Source of the DNA: Rhodanobacteraceae bacterium
GTDB taxonomy: Bacteria; Pseudomonadota; Gammaproteobacteria; Xanthomonadales; SZUA-5
Length of the DNA stretch: 64,000 nt
Reading direction: 5' to 3'
NCBI GenBank assembly: GCA_024234055.1
Contig: JACKOW010000010.1
Span: 62,001 to 126,000 of the forward strand
Under the pieces are notes generated by a model. That model had not been told where the DNA came from, searched no databases, and saw only the letters and a list, made by a program, of their open reading frames with translations. Shown here piece by piece: positions 37,392-45,718 of the stretch. How positions within the stretch are numbered: the first letter of the stretch is position 1; every line of letters begins with the position of its first letter. The position numbers were made by a program, and so were the translations under genes.

Positions 37392-38531
37392 TCATCCGGC
37401 GCAGCGGCTGTAGGTGCCGCCGGGATTGGCTACGACTTCCCCCTCCAACTCCATGCGCAGCAGCATGCTGGAAAGCACCGGGACGGTCAATCCAGTGCGC
37501 TCGACCAGGGCATCCAGCGCCACCGGGTCATGTCCCAGCGCCTTGCGCAGTGCCTGATAGTCCGCATCGTCCAGGTTTGGTGCCGGCCTTCCCGAGGATT
37601 CGCTCGGGGCTGCCCTGACCTCGAGTGGCCCCAGCGTGTCGGCCCATTCCCGCACCAGCGGCTGCAGTTCGTCGATGACTTCCTGGGCGGTTTCCACCAG
37701 CTTGACGCCGTCACGGATCAACTGATGACAGCCCTTGGCCAAGGGATTGTGGATCGATCCGGGGATGGCGAAGACTTCCCGGCCCTGCTCGGCGGCCACT
37801 CGCGCCGTGATCAGCGAGCCACTGCCCAGGCTGGCCTCCACCACCAGCGTGCCCAGGGACAAACCGCTGATGACCCGGTTGCGACGCGGGAAGTTCTCCT
37901 TGCGCGCCGGCGTGCGCGGCGGAAATTCGGTGACCAGCGCGCCGTGCAGGGCGATCGCCCGCGCCAGATCGGCGTTGCGGGCCGGGTAGATGCGGTCCAG
38001 GCCCGTGCCGAGCACGGCCACGGTGGTGCCGCCAGCATCGATGGCGCCCTGATGCGCGGCGGCGTCGATCCCGGCCGCGAGGCCACTGACCACGGCAAAG
38101 CCACGGCTGACAAAGGTGGCGGCAAAATCGCGCGCAGTGGCCAAACCACCGGCGGTGCCTTGACGGCTGCCGACAATTGCCAGTTGCGGCGTCCACAGGG
38201 CGTCGGCGTCGCCGCGCACGAACAGCAGGAAAGGAGCGCCGGCAAGCCTTTGCAAGAGCGGCGGATAACGCGGATCGCGAATGCTGAGCACGCAGGCGCC
38301 CGTGTCATTCAGCCATTGCTGATCAAGCTGGGCATCAGTGCGGGCGCGGTCGATGGCCGCCGCGCCCAAAGCAGCCGAAGCCACGCGCTCGACCGCCAGC
38401 CGGATATCGCCGCCCGCACTCTCCAGCGCTCGCAGACTGCCGACACTGCCGCAGCCATAGGCCCTGTAGAGCGTCAGCCAATAGAGTTGGGAATCGTCCA
38501 AGCCGGGTCGGGTCACAGAAGCAGCGCCCAT
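37392..38531 (-). CDS. dprA: DNA-processing protein DprA
   Basis: 379 aa. An N-terminal SAM-like domain (LYWLTLYRAYGCGSVGSLRAL) precedes the Rossmann-type core with IVGSRQGTAGG, FAVVSGLAAGIDAAAHQGAI, TEFPPRTPARKENFPRRNRVIS and EVFAIPGSI, and a C-terminal winged-helix domain (ALDALVERTGLTVPVLSSMLL). DprA protects incoming single-stranded DNA and loads RecA during natural transformation. The gene is intact and lies between the LysM gene and smg on the same strand. Confidence 0.95.
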   Translation of the reverse strand: MGAASVTRPGLDDSQLYWLTLYRAYGCGSVGSLRALESAGGDIRLAVERVASAALGAAAIDRARTDAQLDQQWLNDTGACVLSIRDPRYPPLLQRLAGAPFLLFVRGDADALWTPQLAIVGSRQGTAGGLATARDFAATFVSRGFAVVSGLAAGIDAAAHQGAIDAGGTTVAVLGTGLDRIYPARNADLARAIALHGALVTEFPPRTPARKENFPRRNRVISGLSLGTLVVEASLGSGSLITARVAAEQGREVFAIPGSIHNPLAKGCHQLIRDGVKLVETAQEVIDELQPLVREWADTLGPLEVRAAPSESSGRPAPNLDDADYQALRKALGHDPVALDALVERTGLTVPVLSSMLLRMELEGEVVANPGGTYSRCAG

Positions 38532-38613
38532 TCTCGCATTGTCGCGGGTACCGGTGGCGCCAGAAACGACAACGACCGCCGCAGCGGTCGTTGTCAGTCG
38601 GAACGAGTGAACC

Positions 38614-39801
38614 TCAGAGCTCGGTCGGTTCCTTCAGGACGGCACCCAGGTTCACCGGCCGCACGCCGTTCATCACCAGACCGTAGCTGATGCGGTCGAA
38701 GGTGCGGAAGATCATGACGTGACCGACAAACTCGTCGGGCAGCGTGACCTTCTTGTCGCGCGGGTTGAAGAACTCGCGCAGCGTGCCCTTCGGATAGCTG
38801 GTCTCGTCCTGCACGGTTTCACCGGGCTGGTAGATCGAATAGACCTCACCGACCTCCACACCCTCGCGGGCGCCTGCCGAGATCGCCAGTACATCGGATG
38901 GACCGGCATGATCGTAGTCGCCGCTGATGCCGATGACCCGCGCATCGGCCGGCACCGACGCCGGGGCATGCGGATAGAAGTTCATCGGCAAGGGCGATTC
39001 TTCCACCGGCAGCAGGAGATCTCCGCGGCGGATTTCCCTGTCGCCGTAGGTCACGTACAGCGTGGCCGGATCACCGACGCGGGTGACCGTGGCGTTGCCG
39101 ACTTCCTCGACCTCATAGCCGAGCACGTCTTCGCCACGATTGGCAATCCACTCGCGCCAGTTGCTGCGGTACTGATCGGCTGCTTCCCAGGTGTTGGTCT
39201 TCGACCGGCGCTTGTCCTTCTGCCACAGCCAGCCGTCCGGTACGCTGCGGTACACCAGGGTGGGCCGGGCGATGATGTACTGCTGACCCGTCTCCAGGCC
39301 GTCATTGAATCGACGCCCGTAGACCAGTTGCTGATCGGTGGTGAGGATATGGGCTTCTTCGTTGGCGACGATGTACGGCGCGTTCTCGTAGTCCTCCTGA
39401 CTCAGCACCCGGGGGCGTGAGAGGAAACTGCGAATCGAAGACAGCGGCAGCGGCGGAATGGCTTGCGCGTCGTCAACTTCGCGCATCCTCGGCCCGATGT
39501 CTGGCGCAGGCTCACCCGGAGGCGCGCCATTGACCATCAGCCGTGGCTGACCGTCGATATAGACCAGACTGATCACATCACCCGGGTAGATCAGGTGTGG
39601 ATTGTCGATCTGTGGATTGGCTTGCCAGATCTCCGGCCAGTACCACGGACTCTTCAGAAAGCGTCCGGAGATGTCCCACAGCGTATCGCCCTTCTTCACG
39701 ACATAAGTGTCGGGATGATCGGCACGAAGCTCCGGGCCGGCGGCGTAAACCGTAGCGGCAACTAGCAATGCTGCAACAACTGAAAGTGCTTTTTTAAGCA
39801 T
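38614..39801 (-). CDS. Secreted LysM-domain protein
   Basis: 395 aa from ATG 39801 (ATG 39810 is possible). A signal peptide (KALSVVAALLVAATVYA) is followed by one LysM domain (YVVKKGDTLWDISGRFL...NPHLIYPGDVISLVYIDG, residues ~35-80) and a ~300-residue region of unknown fold. This family is conserved next to dprA in Xanthomonads. It would bind peptidoglycan in the periplasm; no catalytic motif is seen. The gene is convergent with none and transcribed toward dprA, 82 bp away. Confidence 0.85.
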   Translation of the reverse strand: MLKKALSVVAALLVAATVYAAGPELRADHPDTYVVKKGDTLWDISGRFLKSPWYWPEIWQANPQIDNPHLIYPGDVISLVYIDGQPRLMVNGAPPGEPAPDIGPRMREVDDAQAIPPLPLSSIRSFLSRPRVLSQEDYENAPYIVANEEAHILTTDQQLVYGRRFNDGLETGQQYIIARPTLVYRSVPDGWLWQKDKRRSKTNTWEAADQYRSNWREWIANRGEDVLGYEVEEVGNATVTRVGDPATLYVTYGDREIRRGDLLLPVEESPLPMNFYPHAPASVPADARVIGISGDYDHAGPSDVLAISAGAREGVEVGEVYSIYQPGETVQDETSYPKGTLREFFNPRDKKVTLPDEFVGHVMIFRTFDRISYGLVMNGVRPVNLGAVLKEPTEL

Positions 39802-39810
39802 GGCAGCCAT

Positions 39811-40104
39811 CTGCCTGATTCCCAAGGGCTTCCTGAGTGTAGCGGAAGATTGTCTTGGTGAAAATGAGGAGCAGCCCACTAAATCGAAAGAAAGTGGCGC
39901 GAACGCATGATTTCGATGCAGGGGATGACCATCGAAGGGGGGTCCATGCGTCGCGCCGGGGGAAATTGGGCCTTCAGGTGAGCTCGGCAGTGATGGCGCG
40001 AGCCGCTGTCCGAGTCCATCAGTGTCGATTCGGTGCCTCCCGTTCGCCGCGGCAGTCTCGAAGCCAAGTGAAGCCAGAGCCCATTCGACTGCCGTTCGGG
40101 CCTC
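39811..40104. other. Gene-free stretch upstream of the LysM gene
   Basis: No convincing gene. Short minus-strand frames (the longest, 46 codons from about 40013) lack family resemblance. The promoter-like site at 40105-40133 points into this stretch. Confidence 0.4.
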
Positions 40105-40133
40105 AACCTACGACTTTCTTCGTATTCAAACAA
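40105..40133 (-). promoter_or_regulatory. Promoter with embedded 18-bp operator (BlaI-type), no clear gene
   Basis: On the minus strand: -35 TTGTTT, 17-bp spacer and -10 TAGGTT. The operator ATACGAAGAAAGTCGTAG (40108-40125) differs by two bases from the site at 40974-40991. It would drive transcription into 39.8-40.1 kb, possibly reaching the LysM gene 300 bp away. Confidence 0.5.
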
Positions 40134-40155
40134 TCCCGTCGGGATGGGCCCGCGA

Positions 40156-40422
40156 TTAAGAATCGACCATCTCCAGCTCCGCAATCGTCTGCTGTTCCAG
40201 CCGCTTGTATTGACCGCCGCGCAGTTGCCCGTCCACCTGGGCGACATACGCGGCGATGGCTGCTGCATCGCCTGGAGCGTCAGCTCTGGGCGGTACCGGC
40301 ACACTCGACGGCGCTTCGTCCGCCGAGGTGGGACGGGAGCCCGGATCGGCACTGGCTGCCGTCATCGCGGTCCATGCGAGGCAAAATCCGACGATGGCGT
40401 GGCGAGCATAGGTCTTGGCCAT
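40156..40422 (-). CDS. Small secreted protein, truncated relative of the CRQER family
   Basis: 88 aa with a signal peptide (IVGFCLAWTAMTAASA) and a Pro/Ala-rich linker. The tail IAAYVAQVDGQLRGGQYKRL aligns with IRQYVEDVDRRFQKGRYDV of the two longer neighbours. It lacks their cysteine-containing C-terminal half, so it is either a short paralogue or a truncated copy. It lies 28 bp after the 40451-40939 gene and is probably cotranscribed with it. Confidence 0.6.
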   Translation of the reverse strand: MAKTYARHAIVGFCLAWTAMTAASADPGSRPTSADEAPSSVPVPPRADAPGDAAAIAAYVAQVDGQLRGGQYKRLEQQTIAELEMVDS

Positions 40423-40450
40423 GCCGTAGATCCTTGATCGGCTGCAAGGC

Positions 40451-40939
40451 TCAACCGTTGGGCGGAATCAACACCAGCCCCTGACCCTTCCTCATCTGTC
40501 GCAGTGACTCCTGTGACTCCGAGTTATCCTCGATCTGGCGCTTGCGCGAGAAACAGCGCTGGGTGGTCATACGGGTACCGACCTTGCGCTCCTGCCGGCA
40601 GACGATGCCACCCTCTTCGATGCCGATGACGCCGGTTTCGAATTCGCTGGCCAGCTCACGCAGCTTCGGGGAGGGTGCGCTTGAACTGTCGGCAGCGTCC
40701 AGTTCCTGACGCAAGGCGGCGATGATCTGAATCATCCATTCCTGATCGCGCTTGCTGGAGACGTCATAGCGGCCCTTCTGAAAGCGCCGATCCACGTCCT
40801 CCACATACTGACGGATCTCGGAAACCGACATGGACGACTGGACCTTGACTGCGGTGGTACCGGCGCGATCGGCCTGAGCCGTGGTTGAAAGCGCCAGCGT
40901 GGTGGACATGAGGACAACGAGCGACAGTGTACGGATCAT
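40451..40939 (-). CDS. Small secreted protein with CRQER-GTRM-QRCF motif (paralogue 1)
   Basis: 162 aa with a signal peptide (LVVLMSTTLALSTTAQA). The mature part has SVSEIRQYVEDVDRRFQKGRYDV, a helical middle, and a two-cysteine motif GGIVCRQERKVGTRMTTQRC. About 65% of residues match the protein at 41437-41916. The cysteine motif resembles the 'C-R-R-E...G-S-R...C' pattern in other small proteobacterial periplasmic proteins, but no function is known to me. Its promoter holds a palindrome shared with the blaI-type gene. A disulfide-linked periplasmic effector is a reasonable guess only. Confidence 0.75.
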   Translation of the reverse strand: MIRTLSLVVLMSTTLALSTTAQADRAGTTAVKVQSSMSVSEIRQYVEDVDRRFQKGRYDVSSKRDQEWMIQIIAALRQELDAADSSSAPSPKLRELASEFETGVIGIEEGGIVCRQERKVGTRMTTQRCFSRKRQIEDNSESQESLRQMRKGQGLVLIPPNG

Positions 40940-40970
40940 GGTTCTTGCTCCTGGGTAAGTCCCGGATCAA

Positions 40971-40999
40971 AACCTACGACTGTCTTCGTAGATTGTCAA
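40971..40999 (-). promoter_or_regulatory. Promoter with embedded 18-bp operator of paralogue 1
   Basis: Minus strand: -35 TTGACA (40994-40999), 17-bp spacer and -10 TAGGTT (40971-40976). The palindrome CTACGAAGACAGTCGTAG (40974-40991) fills the spacer, so a bound dimer would block RNA polymerase. The start codon lies about 32 bp downstream of the -10. Confidence 0.8.
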
Positions 41000-41038
41000 C
41001 GCATTGAGACTGGGATTCTTGACCAGAAGGGAGAAAAG

Positions 41039-41056
41039 TTACGAAGAACTTCGTTG
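41039..41056. promoter_or_regulatory. Auxiliary operator, same family
   Basis: TTACGAAGAACTTCGTTG fits the pattern TACGA-N6-TCGT. It lies 48 bp upstream of the paralogue-1 operator and is not itself framed by a clear promoter. Confidence 0.5.
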
Positions 41057-41436
41057 ATCAGCCACGCGCTCTCCGGGGGTGCCCTGCCGAGCGCGTAACC
41101 CAAGCTCCGGGGGGCAGACCGAAGGCTGGGATGGTCGCCCATGGCGGTGAGCTTGCTCGCACAGCGGGGAGAGGCGGGGGACTCGCGGCGCGGTCAAATC
41201 ATGCGTCGAGCTTGTTCACCAGCCCCGTGCCACATCTTTTCCAGGCCGACAAATCAACGGGTCAACGCATGTTTGGTGAGCAATGTGTGACGGCGGCGTT
41301 CATCACGACCAGGATGCAGCAGACTCCAGCGGACCACAGACCCCGGGTAGCCCGGATCCGCCGCAGCCAGGGGAAGCCTTGGGCAACAGGCCGCACCGTC
41401 GGGTACAGCCTGACTGTCAATCGCGCCGTTGAGTGC
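41057..41436. other. Gene-free stretch between the two paralogues
   Basis: No supported gene on either strand. Around 41167-41230 it resembles the spacer of the repeat at 26.6 kb (GGGGAC, CGCGGC, ATCATG, GTCGAG and a CCCCGTG end in the same order), indicating a dispersed repeat. Confidence 0.45.
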
Positions 41437-41916
41437 CTACTGGCCTACCGGAACCAGGGGCTGACGATTCAGCTTGCGCAGCTGGTCTTGCGAGTTGGTG
41501 GTGTCATCGACCAGACGCTTGCGGGTGAAGCAGCGCTGGGTAGACATGCGCGTTCCGGTCTTGCGTTCTTGCCGGCAGACGATGCCGCCCTCCTCGATAC
41601 CGATGATGCCGGTCTCGAATTCGCTCGCCAGCTCACGCAGTTTCGGGCTGGGCTCCCGCGACGCGTCGGCCTTGTCCAGCTCCTTGCGCAAGACCGGAAT
41701 GATCTGCGTCAACCACTGCTGATCGCGCTTGTCGGCGACGTCGTAGCGACCCTTCTGGAAGCGGCGATCCACAGTCTCGACATATTCACGAATTTCGGAC
41801 ACCGACTTCGAAGACTCCACCCTGACCGCAGTCGTGGAGGCACGTTCCGCGTGGACCGCGGCCGACATTGCCAGTGCAGCAGTCATAAGTGCAACCATCA
41901 ACAGCTTCTGGGACAT
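41437..41916 (-). CDS. Small secreted protein with CRQER-GTRM-QRCF motif (paralogue 2)
   Basis: 159 aa with a signal peptide (VALMTAALAMSAAVHA) and the same layout as paralogue 1: SVSEIREYVETVDRRFQKGRYDV, then SPKLRELASEFETGIIGIEEGG, then CRQERKTGTRMSTQRCFTRKR. The paralogues diverge mainly in the signal peptide and C-terminal tail. The gene is divergent from the blaI-type gene and has its own operator-bearing promoter. No known domain; probably periplasmic. Confidence 0.75.
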   Translation of the reverse strand: MSQKLLMVALMTAALAMSAAVHAERASTTAVRVESSKSVSEIREYVETVDRRFQKGRYDVADKRDQQWLTQIIPVLRKELDKADASREPSPKLRELASEFETGIIGIEEGGIVCRQERKTGTRMSTQRCFTRKRLVDDTTNSQDQLRKLNRQPLVPVGQ

Positions 41917-41949
41917 GAGTCATCACTCCGTGGGTAGCCTTCATGGCAA

Positions 41950-41978
41950 AAACTACGGCTGTCTTCGTAGCCTGTCAA
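41950..41978 (-). promoter_or_regulatory. Promoter with embedded 18-bp operator of paralogue 2
   Basis: Minus strand: -35 TTGACA (41973-41978), 17-bp spacer and -10 TAGTTT (41950-41955). The operator CTACGAAGACAGCCGTAG (41953-41970) differs from that of paralogue 1 by one base. The geometry is identical. Confidence 0.8.
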
Positions 41979-42018
41979 TCCGAGATTGACGCTGCGTTTT
42001 CAAGCACGCAAAAAGCAG

Positions 42019-42036
42019 CTACGATAACCATCGTGG
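42019..42036. promoter_or_regulatory. Operator in front of the blaI-type gene
   Basis: CTACGATAACCATCGTGG keeps CTACGA-N6-TCGT of the other sites with a weaker right arm. It ends 22 bp before GTG 42059, suggesting autoregulation as in BlaI/MecI systems. Confidence 0.7.
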
Positions 42037-42058
42037 AATGTTGACGAGGACATGGCCC

Positions 42059-42454
42059 GTGAGCCGAGCTGAACTGCAGAAGCCGACCGAAGCCGAAATA
42101 GAGCTGCTAAAAGTCATGTGGGATCGCGGCCCGTGCACCGTGCGCGATGTCCACGAATCGCTGCAGAGCAAGACCCGCAAGACCGCCTACACGACCACCT
42201 TGAAGTTGATGCAGGTCATGCACGGCAAGGGCCTGGTGATCCGCGACGAGTCGCAACGGGCCCACCGTTTTGCGGCGGCGGTTTCGCGGGAAGCCACCGA
42301 GCGGGCCTTTGTCGGCGCCCTGATTTCCAAGCTGTTCGATGGCTCGGCCACACGGCTGGTGCTGCAGGCGCTGGGCAACGATGCCCGCGCCAATGACAGC
42401 GAACTGGCCGAGATCCGGGAGCTGTTGAAAAACATCGAAAGCGAGCGTGAGTGA
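42059..42454 (+). CDS. blaI: BlaI/MecI/CopY-family repressor
   Basis: 131 aa from GTG 42059 (GACGAGG ribosome-binding site eight bases away); ATG 42038 abuts the operator and is less likely. The winged-helix domain has PTEAEIELLKVMWDRGPCTVRDV and RKTAYTTTLKLMQVMHGKGLV, the classical BlaI pattern in which recognition-helix residues lie in T-A-Y-T-T-T. The C-terminal helices dimerise. Relatives are cleaved or released when a membrane M56 peptidase senses a ligand. Its stop overlaps the start of the M56 gene. The neighbouring palindromes are its probable targets; no beta-lactamase gene is present. Confidence 0.9.
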   Translation: MSRAELQKPTEAEIELLKVMWDRGPCTVRDVHESLQSKTRKTAYTTTLKLMQVMHGKGLVIRDESQRAHRFAAAVSREATERAFVGALISKLFDGSATRLVLQALGNDARANDSELAEIRELLKNIESERE

Positions 42455-44166
42455 TGGACGCCCTGTCGGTTGCCATCAATGCCATCGGCTGGACCCTGAT
42501 TCATTCGCTCTGGCTGGGGGCCCTCGCGGCGGCGGCCTACGCCTTGCCGGCGGGCCGGCTGCGCAATCAGGCGCCACAACTGGCCTACGGCTGGGGTCTG
42601 GTCTGCCTGCTGGTGCTGGTGCTGTCGCTGGGCCTGATCTTCATCCAGGAATTCGACCGTCTCAAGGACAGCGCCGACGCCCAGGCCATCGCCCGGGCCT
42701 ATGCGGCGCTGCCGGTGGAGACGGGTACGGTCAGCAGCAGCGTACCGGTGTCGGCTGCGGCGCCGTCAAGCCTTGCGCATGGCATCGAGAAGATCCTGCC
42801 GCTGTTGGTGCTGGCCTGGGCGCTGGCCGTGGCGGTGATCGGGGCCGGACTGGTGCGCTCGCAGCTGGCGCTGCGGCGTCTGGTGACGGCCGGTGTTGCC
42901 TTGCCGAATCTGGCACAGCCGGTGATCGAGTTGGCTGAGCGCTTTGGCGTCAACCGGCCCATTGCCGTGGTCTCCTCGGCGCTGGCCCGGGCACCCTTCG
43001 TGATCGGTCATTTCGCGCCCGTGATCGTGCTGCCGCTGACGGTGGCCACGGGCATGCCCTGGCCGCAACTTCGGCTGATCCTGGCGCATGAGATCGCCCA
43101 TCTGCGCCGCGCCGACTATTTGATCAACTGGCTGCAGATTGCGCTGGAAGTGCTGTTGTTCTTCCATCCCGCGGTTCGCTGGCTCAGTGAAGAATTGCGG
43201 CGGCTGCGCGAGGCCTGCTGCGACGACATGGTGGTCGCATTCGCAGGTGGTCGCGGCGATTACACCCGGGCCCTGCTGGCGCTGGAGGAATATCGTCACG
43301 ATGCGCCGCTGCTGGCGCCGAGTGCAGTCGCCGGGGGATTGCTCTGGCGCGTGCAACGCATCGCCGGCCGCGCTCCGAATCATCGCGGCTCCTTGCAGAA
43401 GGTGGTGCTGCCAGCGCTGGTGGCCAGTCTGCTGGTACTGACGCTGGCTGGCGGCGTGCAGATTCGCCCGGGCTCGGGTCCACGCGATCTGGTGCTGCCG
43501 CAGGCCTCTCTGTTGCTGCCGTCCTTGCTGCAGCGCGAGTCACCGACCACGCGTCTTGCCTGGGAGGTACAGCTGCCGCCGCTCAGCGATGCCGAATATG
43601 CCGCTGAATCGCTGCCCTCGGTCCCTGCGGTGGCAAGCACGATCAAGCCCGAGCCGATCGAGCCGTCGCCGGCTCTGACACTGTCCCTGGATCATTCCCC
43701 GATGGTGGCAAGCCTGCAGCCACCCACTGTGCCGATGACACCGGAGAATCGCTCCGCCCCAGTGGATCCGGTGCAGCCACTGCATGCGGTGCGCCCGGTT
43801 TACCCCCAGGATCAGCGGCTCGCCGACGGTCCGCTGGCGGTGGAATTGGAGTTCGGCCTGGCCGCTGATGGTGCGGTCCGCGACATTCGGGTCGCGAATG
43901 CACCCGACGGAGCGCAGCCCTTTGTCGCAGCGGCCACCCAGGCGCTGTCACAATGGAGATTCCCTGCCGATGCGGCGGCGGACGGCGGGCGCTTGCGCCA
44001 TCGCTTCGAGTTTCGCGACCTGGTGACGGGTGAGACCCACGGCGAATGCACCATGCTGACCGCCAGTCGCTTCTGTCTGGTGGACGCACGCCCCGGACGC
44101 CGCGATTCATCGCTTCCTGGCGAGCGCTGCAAGCCCACCACCGGCTCTCGCCTTTGCCGCCGCTGA
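42454..44166 (+). CDS. M56 (BlaR1-type) membrane metallopeptidase with TonB C-terminal domain
   Basis: 570 aa from ATG 42454, overlapping the blaI-type stop. Four or five transmembrane segments carry the zinc site HEIAH (residues 212-216) with a downstream ligand in REACCDD (Glu253), as in BlaR1. Instead of a penicillin-binding sensor, the C-terminus has a Pro-rich linker and a TonB-type domain (PVYPQDQRLADGPLAVELEFGLAADG...ALSQWRFP, residues ~450-515). The last ~50 residues include three cysteines. In BlaR-type systems the peptidase inactivates the repressor upon signal binding. The ligand is unknown; the TonB-like domain could sense the outer membrane or periplasm. Confidence 0.88.
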   Translation: MDALSVAINAIGWTLIHSLWLGALAAAAYALPAGRLRNQAPQLAYGWGLVCLLVLVLSLGLIFIQEFDRLKDSADAQAIARAYAALPVETGTVSSSVPVSAAAPSSLAHGIEKILPLLVLAWALAVAVIGAGLVRSQLALRRLVTAGVALPNLAQPVIELAERFGVNRPIAVVSSALARAPFVIGHFAPVIVLPLTVATGMPWPQLRLILAHEIAHLRRADYLINWLQIALEVLLFFHPAVRWLSEELRRLREACCDDMVVAFAGGRGDYTRALLALEEYRHDAPLLAPSAVAGGLLWRVQRIAGRAPNHRGSLQKVVLPALVASLLVLTLAGGVQIRPGSGPRDLVLPQASLLLPSLLQRESPTTRLAWEVQLPPLSDAEYAAESLPSVPAVASTIKPEPIEPSPALTLSLDHSPMVASLQPPTVPMTPENRSAPVDPVQPLHAVRPVYPQDQRLADGPLAVELEFGLAADGAVRDIRVANAPDGAQPFVAAATQALSQWRFPADAAADGGRLRHRFEFRDLVTGETHGECTMLTASRFCLVDARPGRRDSSLPGERCKPTTGSRLCRR

Positions 44167-44273
44167 GCCCGGAGCTGGACCGGGGCTGAGCAGACGCCTT
44201 CCGGGGGCTTCCCCGGAAGCGCTGGGCATGGGACGCTATTGAATCCCTACGACTTGTCTCCAGATACGCTGGC

Positions 44274-44798
44274 ATGGCCCTATTACCCATACTCGAATAT
44301 CCCGATGAGCGACTGCGCACCGTCGCCAAGCCGATCGATCACATCGACGACGCCCTCCAGCGCCTCATCGACGACATGTTTGAAACCATGTACGAGGCAC
44401 CAGGCGTGGGCCTGGCGGCCACCCAGATCAATTTTCACCGGCAGTTGATCGTCATCGACGTCAGCGAAGAAAAGAACACACCTCTGGTGCTGATCAATCC
44501 GCGCATCGTCGAATCCGAGGGCACCGAGACCTGCCAGGAAGGCTGTCTGTCGGTACCGGGCATCTTCGCCGATGTGGTTCGCGCCGAACGCATCGTGGTC
44601 GAGGCTCTGGATCGTCACGGCGAACTGCGCCGCATCGATGCCACGGGTTTGTTGGCAGTATGCATCCAGCACGAGATGGATCATCTGGCCGGCAAGGTCT
44701 TCGTTGACTACCTGTCGCCGCTGAAGCGGCAGCTGGTCAAGCGCAAGATGGAAAAGCGCCACCGTCAGGGCGCTCCCGCCGCCAGCGCCAGCGCCTGA
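44274..44798 (+). CDS. def: Peptide deformylase
   Basis: 174 aa. All three deformylase motifs are present: GVGLAATQ (44-51), EGCLSVP (89-95, metal ligand Cys91) and HEMDH (133-137). It removes the formyl group from nascent proteins using Fe2+. It is first in an overlapping run with fmt, rsmB, a DUF4390 gene and ntrY. The C-terminal Lys/Arg-rich tail is typical for the gammaproteobacterial type. Confidence 0.97.
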   Translation: MALLPILEYPDERLRTVAKPIDHIDDALQRLIDDMFETMYEAPGVGLAATQINFHRQLIVIDVSEEKNTPLVLINPRIVESEGTETCQEGCLSVPGIFADVVRAERIVVEALDRHGELRRIDATGLLAVCIQHEMDHLAGKVFVDYLSPLKRQLVKRKMEKRHRQGAPAASASA

Positions 44799-45718
44799 TG
44801 TCGCTGCGCGTGGTCTTTGCCGGTACGCCGGATTTCGCCGTGCCGTGTCTGGACGCGGTACTCGGCAGTGGCGCCGACTGCGTGGCCGTGTACACCCAAC
44901 CCGATCGCCCGGCAGGGCGCGGTCGCCAGTTGCAGCCGAGCCCGGTCAAGCAACGCGCGCTGCAAGCCGGCTTGCCGGTGGAACAGCCGCTGACGCTCAA
45001 GGAGGCGCAGGTGCAGTCGCAGCTGGCTGCCTATGCGCCGGACCTGATGATCGTGGTGGCCTATGGCCTGATCCTGCCGCGTGCCGTGCTGGCGCTGCCG
45101 CGCCTGGGTTGCTGGAATGTGCATGCCAGCCTGCTCCCGCGCTGGCGCGGGGCGGCGCCGATCCAGCGCGCCATCCTGGCCGGCGATGCCGAAACCGGGG
45201 TCGATCTGATGCAGATGGAAGCCGGGCTCGATACCGGACCGGTCCTGCTGCAGCGGCGCACACCGATTGCGGCCGATGACAGCAGCGGGCGCCTGCATGA
45301 TCGGCTGGCGGGGCTCGGCGCCGAGCTGCTGCGCGAAGGGCTGGGCCGGGTGCTGGCCGGCGAGACCCTGAGCCCGCGGCCGCAGTCCGAAGACGGCGTC
45401 TGTTATGCCCACAAGCTGGAAAAGTCCGAAGCGCTGCTGGATTGGCAGCAGTCGGCAGCGGAGCTGGATCGCAAGATACGCGCCTTCTCGCCCTGGCCGG
45501 TGGCCGAGGCGGTGATCGCCGGTGAGCGGGTGCGCATCCATGCGGCCGAGCCGGTCGAGGCCAGCGGCACGCCGGGAGAACCGGTGCACGCCAGCCGCAG
45601 CCGGCTGGTGATTGCCTGTGGCGAAGGCGCGCTGGCCCTGCTGCGCTTGCAGCGCGCTGGCGGTCGGGTCATCGACGCCACCGACTACGTCAATGCCCGC
45701 CCCGAACTCAAGCGCTGA
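44798..45718 (+). CDS. fmt: Methionyl-tRNA formyltransferase
   Basis: 306 aa; ATG 44798 overlaps the def stop by one base. VVFAGTPDFAVPCL at the N-terminus is followed by the folate-binding core with NVHASLLPRWRGAAPIQRAIL and MQMEAGLDTGPVL, and a C-terminal OB-like domain (IRAFSPWPVAEA). It formylates Met-tRNAfMet for translation initiation. The overlap with rsmB is 26 bp. Confidence 0.97.
   Translation: MSLRVVFAGTPDFAVPCLDAVLGSGADCVAVYTQPDRPAGRGRQLQPSPVKQRALQAGLPVEQPLTLKEAQVQSQLAAYAPDLMIVVAYGLILPRAVLALPRLGCWNVHASLLPRWRGAAPIQRAILAGDAETGVDLMQMEAGLDTGPVLLQRRTPIAADDSSGRLHDRLAGLGAELLREGLGRVLAGETLSPRPQSEDGVCYAHKLEKSEALLDWQQSAAELDRKIRAFSPWPVAEAVIAGERVRIHAAEPVEASGTPGEPVHASRSRLVIACGEGALALLRLQRAGGRVIDATDYVNARPELKR

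Noticed and set aside
39879..40352. A 157-codon minus-strand frame between the LysM gene and the small secreted genes
   Set aside because: Overlaps the 40156-40422 gene in another frame, Arg/Pro-rich composition, no signal peptide; a weak likeness to the CRQER family is not convincing.
44248..44270. A half-copy of the BlaI-type operator (CTACGACTTGTCT) ahead of def
   Set aside because: Only one arm is preserved and the spacing is wrong, so it may be chance; def is a housekeeping gene.
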